From assembly GCA_016937995.1 (NCBI GenBank), contig JAFGVM010000031.1:1-64000 (forward strand): a stretch of DNA of 64,000 bases. The letters run 5' to 3'. Source of the DNA: Candidatus Delongbacteria bacterium. Lineage in GTDB: Bacteria > UBA4055. The position numbers were made by a program, and so were the translations under genes. The notes beneath the pieces are model-generated. The model was not told the DNA's origin and searched no databases. It saw nothing but the letters and a program-made list of their open reading frames with translations. Below, in pieces: positions 18,872-27,246 of the stretch. The stretch's first letter is position 1, and every line of letters begins with the position of its first letter.

Positions 18872-20417
18872 ACTCATAAAAAATGCAGTCGGTAGAATGG
18901 TCCCTGATAAGATCAACGGGCAAAAAGTAACTCCTTACAAGGGAGTTGGTAAGTACAGACCGACAGGCAGGAAATTCGCACCGAAAATTGCAAGTTGTGC
19001 TGATTATCCTCTTGATGGAAATAAACTGGTACCTACTTTGAAAAAAGCCCTTATCAAAGCAGGTTTGAAAGATGGTATGACAATTTCAACTCACCATCAC
19101 TTCAGGAACGGAGATCTTGTTGCGAATATGATATTTAAAATTGCTCATGAAATGGGAATTAAGGACCTTGTATGGTTTCCGTCAGCATCATTTCCATGTC
19201 AGGAAGGCATGATAGAATATATGAAAGCAGGGACGATTCATCATATTGAAGGTAGTATGAACGGACCTCTCGGTAAATTTGCTTCGCAGGGAAAAATGAA
19301 AGGTGTTGGTGTCTTGCGTTCTCATGGTGGAAGATATCAGGCTGTTCAGGATGGAGAAGTACAAATAGATATCGCTGTCATAGCTGCACCTACTGCTGAT
19401 CCATTCGGAAATGCAAATGGTGTGAACGGAAGTTCAGCATGTGGGCTGTTGGGATTTGCTCTGGCTGATTCGCAGTATGCTGATAAAGTCATCGTTGTAA
19501 CAGATAATCTCGTTCCGTTCCCGTGTATCCCATGGCAGATCCATGGAAATTACATAGATTATGTTGTAAAAATAGATCAGGTCGGTATTCCGGAAAAGAT
19601 CGTATCGGGAACTACTCAAATTACAAAAAGTCCAGACAGACTTCATATTGCTGAATTAACTGCGCAATTCTGTGAAGAGGCGGAACTTATCAAAGACGGT
19701 TTTTCTTTTCAGGCTGGAGCAGGTGGTACAGCTCTTTCGATAGGTATATATTTCGGTGAGATAATGCGTAGAAAAGGCATTAAAGCTGCTTTTGCCCGTG
19801 GTGGAAGTAATAAATATCTTGTGGATATGCTTGAGGAAGGTTTAGTTGGTTATATTTTAGATGGTCAAACCTTCGATCTGGACGGTGTACGTTCTATGAG
19901 AGATAATCCACGTCATGTAAACACAAGTCCGTTTACAAGCTATAACTATCATGGTAAAGGGAATTTTGCAGGTATTCTGGATATTGTGATCCTTGGTGCA
20001 ACTGAAGTAGATGTTAATTTCAATGCAAATGTTGTAACGCATTCAGACGGTTACCTTCTGCACGGAATTGGTGGTTGGCAGAACTGCCTGTTCGGAAAGA
20101 ATGTGATCCTGCCAATACCTCTTTTCAGGGACAGGATACCTGTGATCAGAGATGAAGTAACGACTATATGCGGTCCTGGTGAACTTATCGACATAATTGT
20201 CACAGAACGTGGTATTGCGATAAATCCATTAAGAAAAGATCTTATAAAGAAAATGAAAAATTCTAAACTTCCTATTAAGACCATTCAGGAATTGAAAGAA
20301 GAGGCTGAAAGGATCTGTGGTAAGCCTAAAGCAATTGAATTTGAAGAGAAGATCATAGCTGCTATCAAGTGGGTCGATGGTACAGTGATAGATGTTGTAA
20401 AGAAGGTAAAGGAATAA
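18861..20417 (+). CDS. citF: Citrate lyase alpha subunit
   Basis: CitF-like sequence (FQAGAGGTALSIGIYFGEIMRRKGIKAAFARGG; overlaps citDE by 11 nt). Confidence 0.9.
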   Translation: MATKLIKNAVGRMVPDKINGQKVTPYKGVGKYRPTGRKFAPKIASCADYPLDGNKLVPTLKKALIKAGLKDGMTISTHHHFRNGDLVANMIFKIAHEMGIKDLVWFPSASFPCQEGMIEYMKAGTIHHIEGSMNGPLGKFASQGKMKGVGVLRSHGGRYQAVQDGEVQIDIAVIAAPTADPFGNANGVNGSSACGLLGFALADSQYADKVIVVTDNLVPFPCIPWQIHGNYIDYVVKIDQVGIPEKIVSGTTQITKSPDRLHIAELTAQFCEEAELIKDGFSFQAGAGGTALSIGIYFGEIMRRKGIKAAFARGGSNKYLVDMLEEGLVGYILDGQTFDLDGVRSMRDNPRHVNTSPFTSYNYHGKGNFAGILDIVILGATEVDVNFNANVVTHSDGYLLHGIGGWQNCLFGKNVILPIPLFRDRIPVIRDEVTTICGPGELIDIIVTERGIAINPLRKDLIKKMKNSKLPIKTIQELKEEAERICGKPKAIEFEEKIIAAIKWVDGTVIDVVKKVKE

Positions 20418-20428
20418 TGCTATAATCT

Positions 20429-20520
20429 TTGAACTTCTTCGTCAGAATACATTTTTCTTCGAAGTCACTTAGGTCATCTAAGCTTCTTCTCGAAAAATAT
20501 CGTTCTTCCTTGAACTTCTT
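20429..20520. repeat. Intergenic cruciform repeat with core gtcacttaggtcatctaagct
   Basis: Core shared with 47334-47355; flanking arms atttttcttcga / tctcgaaaaat are complementary. Confidence 0.75.
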
Positions 20521-20560
20521 TGATTATAAACATTATTTAAATAAAGAGATTGTAATTTCT

Positions 20561-21016
20561 ATGAAAGAACAAAAATATAAAGATCTGATCAGGGATATTA
20601 ATTCTCTAATCTCAGGTGAGGATGATGTTATTACCATAATGTCAACTATTTCATGTGAGATATTTCATTCTGCTGATCATATAAACTGGGCAGGATTTTA
20701 CAGAGTGGTAGGTAACAGGACTTTGAAAGTCGGTCCATATCAGGGAGGTCATGGTTGCTTAGTGATAAGTTATGATAAGGGAGTGTGTGGTAAATGTGCT
20801 GCAGATAGAACTCCGCAGATCGTTCATGATGTGACTAAGCTTGAATATCATATTGCATGTTCATCTGAGACGCGTTCTGAGATAGTACTTCCGGTCTTTA
20901 ACTCAAAAGGTGAACTGATAGCGGTTCTAGATATTGATTCGCTTGAAGTCGGTTCGTTCGATGAGGTGGATCTCAAATATCTTTCTGAGGTAGTTAAAGT
21001 ATTCAAGAGCGTTTAA
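20561..21016 (+). CDS. GAF-domain protein, free methionine-R-sulfoxide reductase-like
   Basis: MKEQKYKDLIRDINSLISGEDDVITIMSTISCEIFHSADHINWAGFYRV...VGPYQGGHGCLVISYDKGVCGKCA; start moved in from the ORF-track start because the first 44 codons lie in the intergenic repeat. Confidence 0.85.
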   Translation: MKEQKYKDLIRDINSLISGEDDVITIMSTISCEIFHSADHINWAGFYRVVGNRTLKVGPYQGGHGCLVISYDKGVCGKCAADRTPQIVHDVTKLEYHIACSSETRSEIVLPVFNSKGELIAVLDIDSLEVGSFDEVDLKYLSEVVKVFKSV

Positions 21017-21034
21017 ACAACGCTCTTTTTTTTT
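21005..21034 (+). terminator. Rho-independent terminator
   Basis: agagcgtttaaacaacgctcttttttttt. Confidence 0.85.
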
Positions 21035-21111
21035 GTATTGTATTTCGACGAGCAAAAGTAAATAAAAAAATAATGACAGAATCTCAAATTTATGATTAAC
21101 CTCAATCCAAT

Positions 21112-21141
21112 AAAAAAAGGTTTGCTTTGCAAACCTTTTAT
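21112..21141 (-). terminator. Rho-independent terminator of the 21.1-21.35 kb peptide gene
   Basis: AAAAGGTTTGCAAAGCAAACCTTTTTT on - strand. Confidence 0.8.
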
Positions 21142-21147
21142 ATTCAA

Positions 21148-21347
21148 CTAACACGAGCATGTATTATCATCTTCTGTGTAGTCACAATTCAATTGAGTTT
21201 CAGTACAAGTACATGTTCCTTGTATTTGAGTTAAACATCTACCATCTCTACCTAATGTAGGTTCTATGTCCACTCCTCCTTTTATGCTTAGGAAGTTGGA
21301 TTTACTCAAGGAAATAATTGTTTCTTGTTTAATGTTAGTTATTTCAT
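21148..21347 (-). pseudogene. Lanthipeptide-type (GG leader, Cys-rich core) precursor with apparent 1-nt frameshift after the start codon
   Basis: Frame reads ...NIKQETIISLSKSNFLSIKGG|VDIEPTLGRDGRCLTQIQGTCTCTETQLNCDYTEDDNTCSC*; the ATG with a good RBS (aaaggagaaaATG) reads ATG AAA TAA. Confidence 0.7.
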
Positions 21348-21596
21348 TTTCTCCTTTGATTTAATTATAATTGCACTAAATATGAGAATTAGTTGGAATA
21401 ATTATGTATTTTAGTGGTATCACAAAAAAAAATTACAGAATAACTCATAAAAGCACAAGTGAATATACCAATATATTGTGTCAAACAAATTTTGTTAATT
21501 TGTTTTTTGTCAAAATATGTTCCTTGATTAAGTTGCAAATACAAGACGAATACATTATATTTCAAAACTTACCTTATGTGATTTTTGGAGGTATTA

Positions 21597-24500
21597 ATGT
21601 TTTCGATTAAGCTTATAATAGGATTAGCTACTATTAGTGCTACATGTTTATTGTATACAGCAAATCCGAAAATTTACTTAAGCAATCAAGATATATCTCC
21701 ATATTCCGATCAATCCTCAAAAGTAAATTGGCAACCTTATGTTGAAAACAGAGTTCATAGAACAGGTGATCTTTGGTTAAACATAACAAATAAGGGTTCA
21801 ATAGGGACTGATGCTTATTACTGGCCAGAGTCGTATATTGATCCATGTACAAACAAATCTGCAATTATATGTGAAATGCCAGGAGGATCTGGGTTTGAGT
21901 ATTTGTTAAATGGTTCATTATGGTTTGGTGGGTACCTTGACTCGGTGTCTGTGATCCTAGATGGGGTTATTTCGACAGTTTTTCAAGGCCCCCTTGTAAC
22001 TACTTCTTTTTCATATTACTCAAGAGAGATATGGCCTATTGAATTTGATGATGAACCTTCAGGATTATCATTAGGAAGAATATATGAGTCATCTAATATT
22101 GAAGGTAAAATTAGTTGTTTGTTTGGAGATGTATACAATCCTAGCGCAACTGCGGAAGAGCAATTTACGACTATGTTTACGGATAAATATGTAAATATAT
22201 CATACACAAATTGGGATCGATACGATAAAAGACAACATATTCCATTAGGTATTGAAGTAAAGCAGAAAAGTTATGCCTGGCCTTACGATTATGCAAAAAA
22301 ATTCATAATAATTGATTACACGATCTACAACAGGAATAAAGATCAAAAAGACATATATGATTTTTTTACAAGTATTTACATTGATTGTGACAATGGAAGT
22401 GCAAGTGATTCCACCCAAAATCTTGCTGATGATGTCTGTGGATTTATAGAGAAATGGGATAATTACTTTGATCCTGCTACAGGTGAACAGAAGAGTGTTG
22501 ATTTAAATCTTGCATGGGCAGCAGATAACGATGGGAGACAATACTCAGGTTATAACATACTTCATGCCGAGAATGAACCTCATGCTGGTTCTCCACTTGA
22601 TGGTGCAACTGGAGTATTCTCAATAAGAGTTCTTCGAAATCCAAATCCTAATTTACGTCATTCTTTCAACATTTATATACACGGGCATGGAGATGAAAGT
22701 TTGGATTGGGGCCCTAGATGGAAAACCGGATTACACTCAGGCTGGCAATATGATCTTTCACTTAAACAAAAAGGATATGATGATAATAACTACGATAATA
22801 TATTGAATTATTTATCAGATGAACCCATGTATGGTGGAAGAACTGAAGGTTTCCCGGCTGGAGATAAAGGAAGATATATGGTGATGTCAAATGATGAATT
22901 TGATTATAATTTGACCAGCATAAGAGAAATTTATCTTGGTATGAATACTCAGGCTGACGGAACACCTATACCTCAGGCAGAAAAATGGCAAAAATGGACT
23001 ACAGCAGATGATATTGGTAATGAAGGATTTTCTCCTGATTATGTGGATGGTTCGATAAGTGCGATGAATGATATTGCAAATGGAACAGCCTCAAGATTTT
23101 TAATATCTTTTGGACCTTTAGGAGACGAATGTTATGTTAATGTGGGTATAGATTCAGACTTAGATTCAATGGGAACCATAGATGATTATATAAATAAAAA
23201 AGTATGGAAATTTGCTTATGGTGATTCACTTAAACTTACAGTTGCGATTATGGTAAGTGAGAATTTTCATACATCTTTGGATCAGGATCCTAATTACGCA
23301 GATACAACAGTTGTTGATTTATCGGACGGTCTTGATGTTTCACTTTATGATCAGGGATGGTATGATGCATTTTATAATTTAACCTGGGTTGAAAGAGTAT
23401 ATGATATTCCACTGTATGACACTCCTGTAACCCGTTATGGAGAAACTAAAACAGACGGCTGGTACGGCGAAGATGTAGGTGCTGATGCAATGTTCGCTGA
23501 CATAATTTATGATCCTGATCCTTACTGCTGGTGGTTATGTACTGATTATGCAGGAGAAGACACGGGAGAAAATGATTTTGAAATTACTAATTTTATAACT
23601 TCAATAACTGATCCTTACGGTCACACAGCTTTAAATGAAGATGAGTTGTTACCATTCGGCAGGGAACAGGTCGATGCTGAAAGAAAGTATGGTATTACTG
23701 GTTCATCAGACACAGGTGAAGGGTACGGTTATATGGTAAAGTATGATAAAATTGATGGAGTATATCCACAGGGTACATGGGTAAGACTCGGCTTCGACAA
23801 TGGGAAGCTTGATGCAGGGGACGGAGTACCTGACTTTGCAGGTCCGCCACCACCACCTTCGCCCAAGATAAATGTGGATTATCATAACAACGATGTAATA
23901 ATAAACTGGTGTTCACATGAATTCTATGATAAGGATGACGGAACGAAAGGTATTTCAGGTTCAGAGTTTTTTGTAGATCCTTTCTCAAGAGAAAGAGATT
24001 TTGAGGGTTATCAAGTACAGATATCTATGAAAGACTATCCGAGAGAATACGTAGAAATATTCAGTGTTGACAGGATGAATTACGGTTATGAAAATGTTGT
24101 AAAAGTAGGTGAATATCTGGATAATCCGGTTCCTGAAGACAGTGTATTGACAAATCCTGATCTATTCCCACCATTAATGTCATATGTTAACAAAATATAC
24201 CAACTCACTCCTTTTGGTGATAACAGGTCTATGTATGAAAATTACTCAAATGAATTTTATACCTATACAGCAATACCCGACTCAAGTCAGATAGAACTAT
24301 ACGGGGTTATCTGGAATTACACTTTTACTCTTCACAACAAACAGTATGCAAAAGAAAATTACATCGCGGTAACTGCTACAGATTATGGAGCACCAAAGAG
24401 TGGAGTCCCACCATTACAATCCAGCCCAAGTGTAAATGGACGATCGATCATTCCAGCCAAGATAGAAGGAAGTAAAGAAGTTATTGTTGTGCCTAATCCA

Positions 24501-24827
24501 TACAGAGATGATGTTGACTATGAATCTATAGGATGGGAAAACGGTGATGGTGGTATGTGGTACGAACAGGATAGAAAGATAGTATTTATGAATCTACCGA
24601 GAAGGTGTGTTCTAAAGATATATACATTAGCTGGAGATCTTTGTAAGACAATTGCCCACAATGGAAATGCAGAAGGTGGAACCCCATATCATTATGGGGA
24701 ATACGGAGCTTACTGGAATCTTATAAATGAGAACAATCAGGCTGTTGTCTCAGGTATTTACCTTTTCAGTGTGCAGGATGTGGATAGCGATTATGAATTT
24801 GTCGGAAAATTTGTAATTATAAAATAG
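21597..24827 (+). CDS. Large secreted protein with FlgD-Ig/T9SS-like C-terminal domain
   Basis: Signal-like MFSIKLIIGLATISATCLLYTANP; C-terminal VVPNPYRDDV...KIYTLAGDLCKTI...YWNLINENNQAVVSGIYLFSV. Confidence 0.75.
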   Translation: MFSIKLIIGLATISATCLLYTANPKIYLSNQDISPYSDQSSKVNWQPYVENRVHRTGDLWLNITNKGSIGTDAYYWPESYIDPCTNKSAIICEMPGGSGFEYLLNGSLWFGGYLDSVSVILDGVISTVFQGPLVTTSFSYYSREIWPIEFDDEPSGLSLGRIYESSNIEGKISCLFGDVYNPSATAEEQFTTMFTDKYVNISYTNWDRYDKRQHIPLGIEVKQKSYAWPYDYAKKFIIIDYTIYNRNKDQKDIYDFFTSIYIDCDNGSASDSTQNLADDVCGFIEKWDNYFDPATGEQKSVDLNLAWAADNDGRQYSGYNILHAENEPHAGSPLDGATGVFSIRVLRNPNPNLRHSFNIYIHGHGDESLDWGPRWKTGLHSGWQYDLSLKQKGYDDNNYDNILNYLSDEPMYGGRTEGFPAGDKGRYMVMSNDEFDYNLTSIREIYLGMNTQADGTPIPQAEKWQKWTTADDIGNEGFSPDYVDGSISAMNDIANGTASRFLISFGPLGDECYVNVGIDSDLDSMGTIDDYINKKVWKFAYGDSLKLTVAIMVSENFHTSLDQDPNYADTTVVDLSDGLDVSLYDQGWYDAFYNLTWVERVYDIPLYDTPVTRYGETKTDGWYGEDVGADAMFADIIYDPDPYCWWLCTDYAGEDTGENDFEITNFITSITDPYGHTALNEDELLPFGREQVDAERKYGITGSSDTGEGYGYMVKYDKIDGVYPQGTWVRLGFDNGKLDAGDGVPDFAGPPPPPSPKINVDYHNNDVIINWCSHEFYDKDDGTKGISGSEFFVDPFSRERDFEGYQVQISMKDYPREYVEIFSVDRMNYGYENVVKVGEYLDNPVPEDSVLTNPDLFPPLMSYVNKIYQLTPFGDNRSMYENYSNEFYTYTAIPDSSQIELYGVIWNYTFTLHNKQYAKENYIAVTATDYGAPKSGVPPLQSSPSVNGRSIIPAKIEGSKEVIVVPNPYRDDVDYESIGWENGDGGMWYEQDRKIVFMNLPRRCVLKIYTLAGDLCKTIAHNGNAEGGTPYHYGEYGAYWNLINENNQAVVSGIYLFSVQDVDSDYEFVGKFVIIK

Positions 24828-24863
24828 TTGATCATTATTTTCGTTTTTTGTTTATATTCAGAT

Positions 24864-24946
24864 TGATTTAATCTTGTGTTTTTTCTAAACCATTTGCAAA
24901 ATGAGATTTATACTAAAAACAAATTCCTGTAAAATAGGAAAAAAGG
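24864..24946 (-). pseudogene. Degenerate fragment of an AraC C-terminal coding sequence
   Basis: gatttaatcttgtgttttttctaaaccatttgcaaaatgagatttatact... is a diverged copy of 25445-25525 within the LanC/AraC ORF. Confidence 0.75.
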
Positions 24947-24972
24947 AACAAGGGGGTTCCTGGTTCCTTTAT
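24941..24972 (-). terminator. Probable terminator of the intact lanthipeptide precursor
   Basis: AAAGGAACCAGGAACCCCCTTGTTCCTTTTTT on - strand. Confidence 0.6.
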
Positions 24973-24990
24973 AGAAGTCCAATAAAAAGA

Positions 24991-25188
24991 TTAACAAAGG
25001 GTTGGTTCTTCACAAGTTAGACCAGTACAGGTTGCATAACCATTACATGTGTAGTTGTTCCCGCAAGTATTTACAGGTCTACATGTGTACAAAGTAGGTT
25101 GTTCACTGTCATTCCCACCTCTCAAATTTTTCATCATATCGCTGTTTAAATTTGCGATAGTTTCTTTGTTCAATTTTAGCTTTTTCAT
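24991..25188 (-). CDS. Class I lanthipeptide-type precursor peptide
   Basis: MKKLKLNKETIANLNSDMMKNLRGG|NDSEQPTLYTCRPVNTCGNNYTCNGYATCTGLTCEEPTLC; GG leader plus core with 6 Cys, mostly in TC pairs; RBS aaaggag. Confidence 0.85.
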   Translation of the reverse strand: MKKLKLNKETIANLNSDMMKNLRGGNDSEQPTLYTCRPVNTCGNNYTCNGYATCTGLTCEEPTLC

Positions 25189-25409
25189 TTTTTCTCCTTT
25201 ATTTTTTTATTTCCCTACAAGGCCATTAGGTTTAAGTGATCTCACAATGATTTACACCTTGGTTGCAGGAATAAATACCTGCAACCTAAACTATGGTCGA
25301 TGAGACCAGTAATTAAATGTTAATATATATCCTATTTAGAAGCGGTGCAAGTATTACCACGGATACATTTTGACAATGAAGATGTATTGATATAGAATAA
25401 AAAGAAAAA

Positions 25410-26147
25410 TTATTTGTTATCGTAACGTTCTTTAAATTCTGAAGGATTTAATCCAGTATGTTTTCTAAACCATTTTGCAAAATGAGATTCATACTTAAAC
25501 CCGAATTCATGCATAATAGAAAGGCATTTATTATCGATCAATTTCCTTCTTAGAGCATCGAGTATTAAATTCTCTCTATAAGTAAGTAGAGGAATGTCAG
25601 TACATTTTTTAAATCTCTTTCTCAAGGATGAATATGTGATATTAAAATGTTCCTCTAATAATATGACGATATTTAACTGTTCATTCCCATCCTGCACAGT
25701 CGAGATCATTTTTGCAGATTCAGTATAAGGGTCATAGATACAATATTTATTAAGCAACTCAGTATATTTCTTGAGATAATCAATTATTTTGGGATTAGTA
25801 TTAGCTCTGCAAGTAAAATATAAAGCGATACCGCTTGCACCATGTAAGAAATCAAAACTGTTGTTATTAATATAACTCATCATTGATTGGTTTAAATAAT
25901 CATCAAGTTCATCTAATACTTCAAGATTTTCAACACCAATAAAGGAGTGTTTTACTAGATAGTTTACTGTCCAGGCTATACCTGCTATTTCATTGCAATA
26001 AGTTGGAATAGTAGATCCTGCATTAATTTTCTCAAAAGATTTTTCTAAAAAAAACTGAGCGGTATCTTTGTGCTCTTGATTTTTTGAATAATCATACAAG
26101 TGAAACAAAAATAATGATATTCCCGCAGTACCTGAAAATAATCCCAT
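25410..26147 (-). CDS. LanC-like N-terminal fragment fused to AraC-type HTH domain
   Basis: MGLFSGTAGISLFLFHLYDYS... and SFDFLHGASGIALYFT (LanC-like), then SSLRKRFKK...LRRKL...CLSIMHEFGFKYESHFAKWFRKHTGLNPSEFKERY (AraC HTH). Confidence 0.75.
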   Translation of the reverse strand: MGLFSGTAGISLFLFHLYDYSKNQEHKDTAQFFLEKSFEKINAGSTIPTYCNEIAGIAWTVNYLVKHSFIGVENLEVLDELDDYLNQSMMSYINNNSFDFLHGASGIALYFTCRANTNPKIIDYLKKYTELLNKYCIYDPYTESAKMISTVQDGNEQLNIVILLEEHFNITYSSLRKRFKKCTDIPLLTYRENLILDALRRKLIDNKCLSIMHEFGFKYESHFAKWFRKHTGLNPSEFKERYDNK

Positions 26148-26213
26148 ATCTGATTCAGTTGCGATTATTTCCTTATTTTATTTTTCACTAGTAATCTAGC
26201 CTATTTCATTCCC

Positions 26214-26681
26214 TCAGCGAATAAAACTCATCGTTCGCCAGTTAAGATTATCATTAGATATATTCTTTATCTCATCAATAGAATTAAGAATTTCTGTCAG
26301 TCTGTCAATGTTCAACGGTTTTATAAAATATTCTGCGACACCCAGTTCCAAGGCTTTTTTAACATCACATTCATTTTTTGATGTAGTTAGGATCACAACC
26401 GGTAAATTCCTTAAATTTTTATCATTACGGATCTCTTTTAAAACCTCAAAACCATCTAATTCCGGTAAATTCAGGTCTAATATGGTTAAGTTGGGTAACA
26501 ATCTGGCTGAAGATTGTGGATCGAAAAAATAATCCAAAGCTTTCTTTCCGTTATCAACATGTTCTACATGAGAAATTTTATCAATTTTTTTTAATGCCAT
26601 TTTCGCAATTATTGCATGATCAGGATTATCTTCAACCAGCAATACTCTAAAATCATTACCTTTTCTCATCACAGACCTCAT
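26214..26681 (-). CDS. Single-domain response regulator
   Basis: VLLVEDNPDHAIIAKMAL...LTILDLNLPELDGFEVLKEI...LPVVILTTSKNE...YFIKPL. Confidence 0.92.
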   Translation of the reverse strand: MRSVMRKGNDFRVLLVEDNPDHAIIAKMALKKIDKISHVEHVDNGKKALDYFFDPQSSARLLPNLTILDLNLPELDGFEVLKEIRNDKNLRNLPVVILTTSKNECDVKKALELGVAEYFIKPLNIDRLTEILNSIDEIKNISNDNLNWRTMSFIR

Positions 26682-26732
26682 TGGTATGAATATCGGTCAT
26701 ATTAACATATCAAAACCTTTGTTTCTAATAGT

Positions 26733-26918
26733 TTAATTCTTAAAATACTCTTTGATCTTCTCAACTGAAGTACCGACTTTCTTAAAAGCTATGAATAGAT
26801 CATAAGGGGTAACTTCAAGGTCAAGGCACCATTTTTTTACTTCATACAGATTGTAAATGTCAATATTTACATTATTTGCATGATTAGTAGGATATGTTTC
26901 TACATTATGCTGATGCAT
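26733..26918 (-). CDS. DUF3606-like small protein
   Basis: IDIYNLYEVKKWCLDLEVTPYDLFIAFKKVGTSVEKIKEYF resembles DUF3606. Confidence 0.65.
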   Translation of the reverse strand: MHQHNVETYPTNHANNVNIDIYNLYEVKKWCLDLEVTPYDLFIAFKKVGTSVEKIKEYFKN

Positions 26919-26956
26919 AACATTCTCCGTGTTTAATTTATTTTGTATAAATCACT

Positions 26957-27124
26957 TTATCTAATCGGTGGTGGTGGCATAGGTGATGGGTCTTCAGGGT
27001 CAGAACCAACATATATCCATTGTGTACCATCCCAATCCCAATCAGGATATGGATCAGAGCTTCCATGTAATGGTGCGGTAAGAACAGTAACCAGGATCAA
27101 AAATACTAATACTAATTTTTTCAT
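26957..27124 (-). CDS. Small secreted Trp/Pro-rich peptide (not in ORF track, 55 aa)
   Basis: MKKLVLVFLILVTVLTAPLHGSSDPYPDWDWDGTQWIYVGSDPEDPSPMPPPPIR*; signal sequence, upstream gcgaggtcgatcATG. Confidence 0.7.
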   Translation of the reverse strand: MKKLVLVFLILVTVLTAPLHGSSDPYPDWDWDGTQWIYVGSDPEDPSPMPPPPIR

Positions 27125-27203
27125 GATCGACCTCGCTTTATTTTTGTTTACAAACTAAATCTAGTGAATTAAAGATCATGAAAATAGGGGGCAACGTTTT
27201 GTG

Positions 27204-27216
27204 ATACTTAAAGTAT
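27204..27216. promoter_or_regulatory. 13-bp perfect dyad between TPR gene and peptide gene
   Basis: ATACTT-A-AAGTAT. Confidence 0.4.
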
Positions 27217-27246
27217 ACAATTATATAAAAAATGTAGCTAAAAATA

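Noticed and set aside
20429-20560. N-terminal extension of the GAF protein (MNFFVRIHFSSKSLRSSKLL...)
   Set aside because: Encoded by the intergenic cruciform repeat; conserved homology starts at MKEQKYKDLI (20561).
21404-21610. 68-aa ORF upstream of the large secreted protein
   Set aside because: AT-rich intergenic region with no RBS; overlaps the RBS/start of the 21597 gene.
25055-25303. 82-aa + strand ORF
   Set aside because: Antisense to the lanthipeptide precursor, no RBS, composition is a reverse shadow.
26943-27158. 71-aa + strand ORF MYKSLYLIGGGGIGDG...
   Set aside because: Antisense to the secreted-peptide ORF, which has the better signal sequence and RBS.
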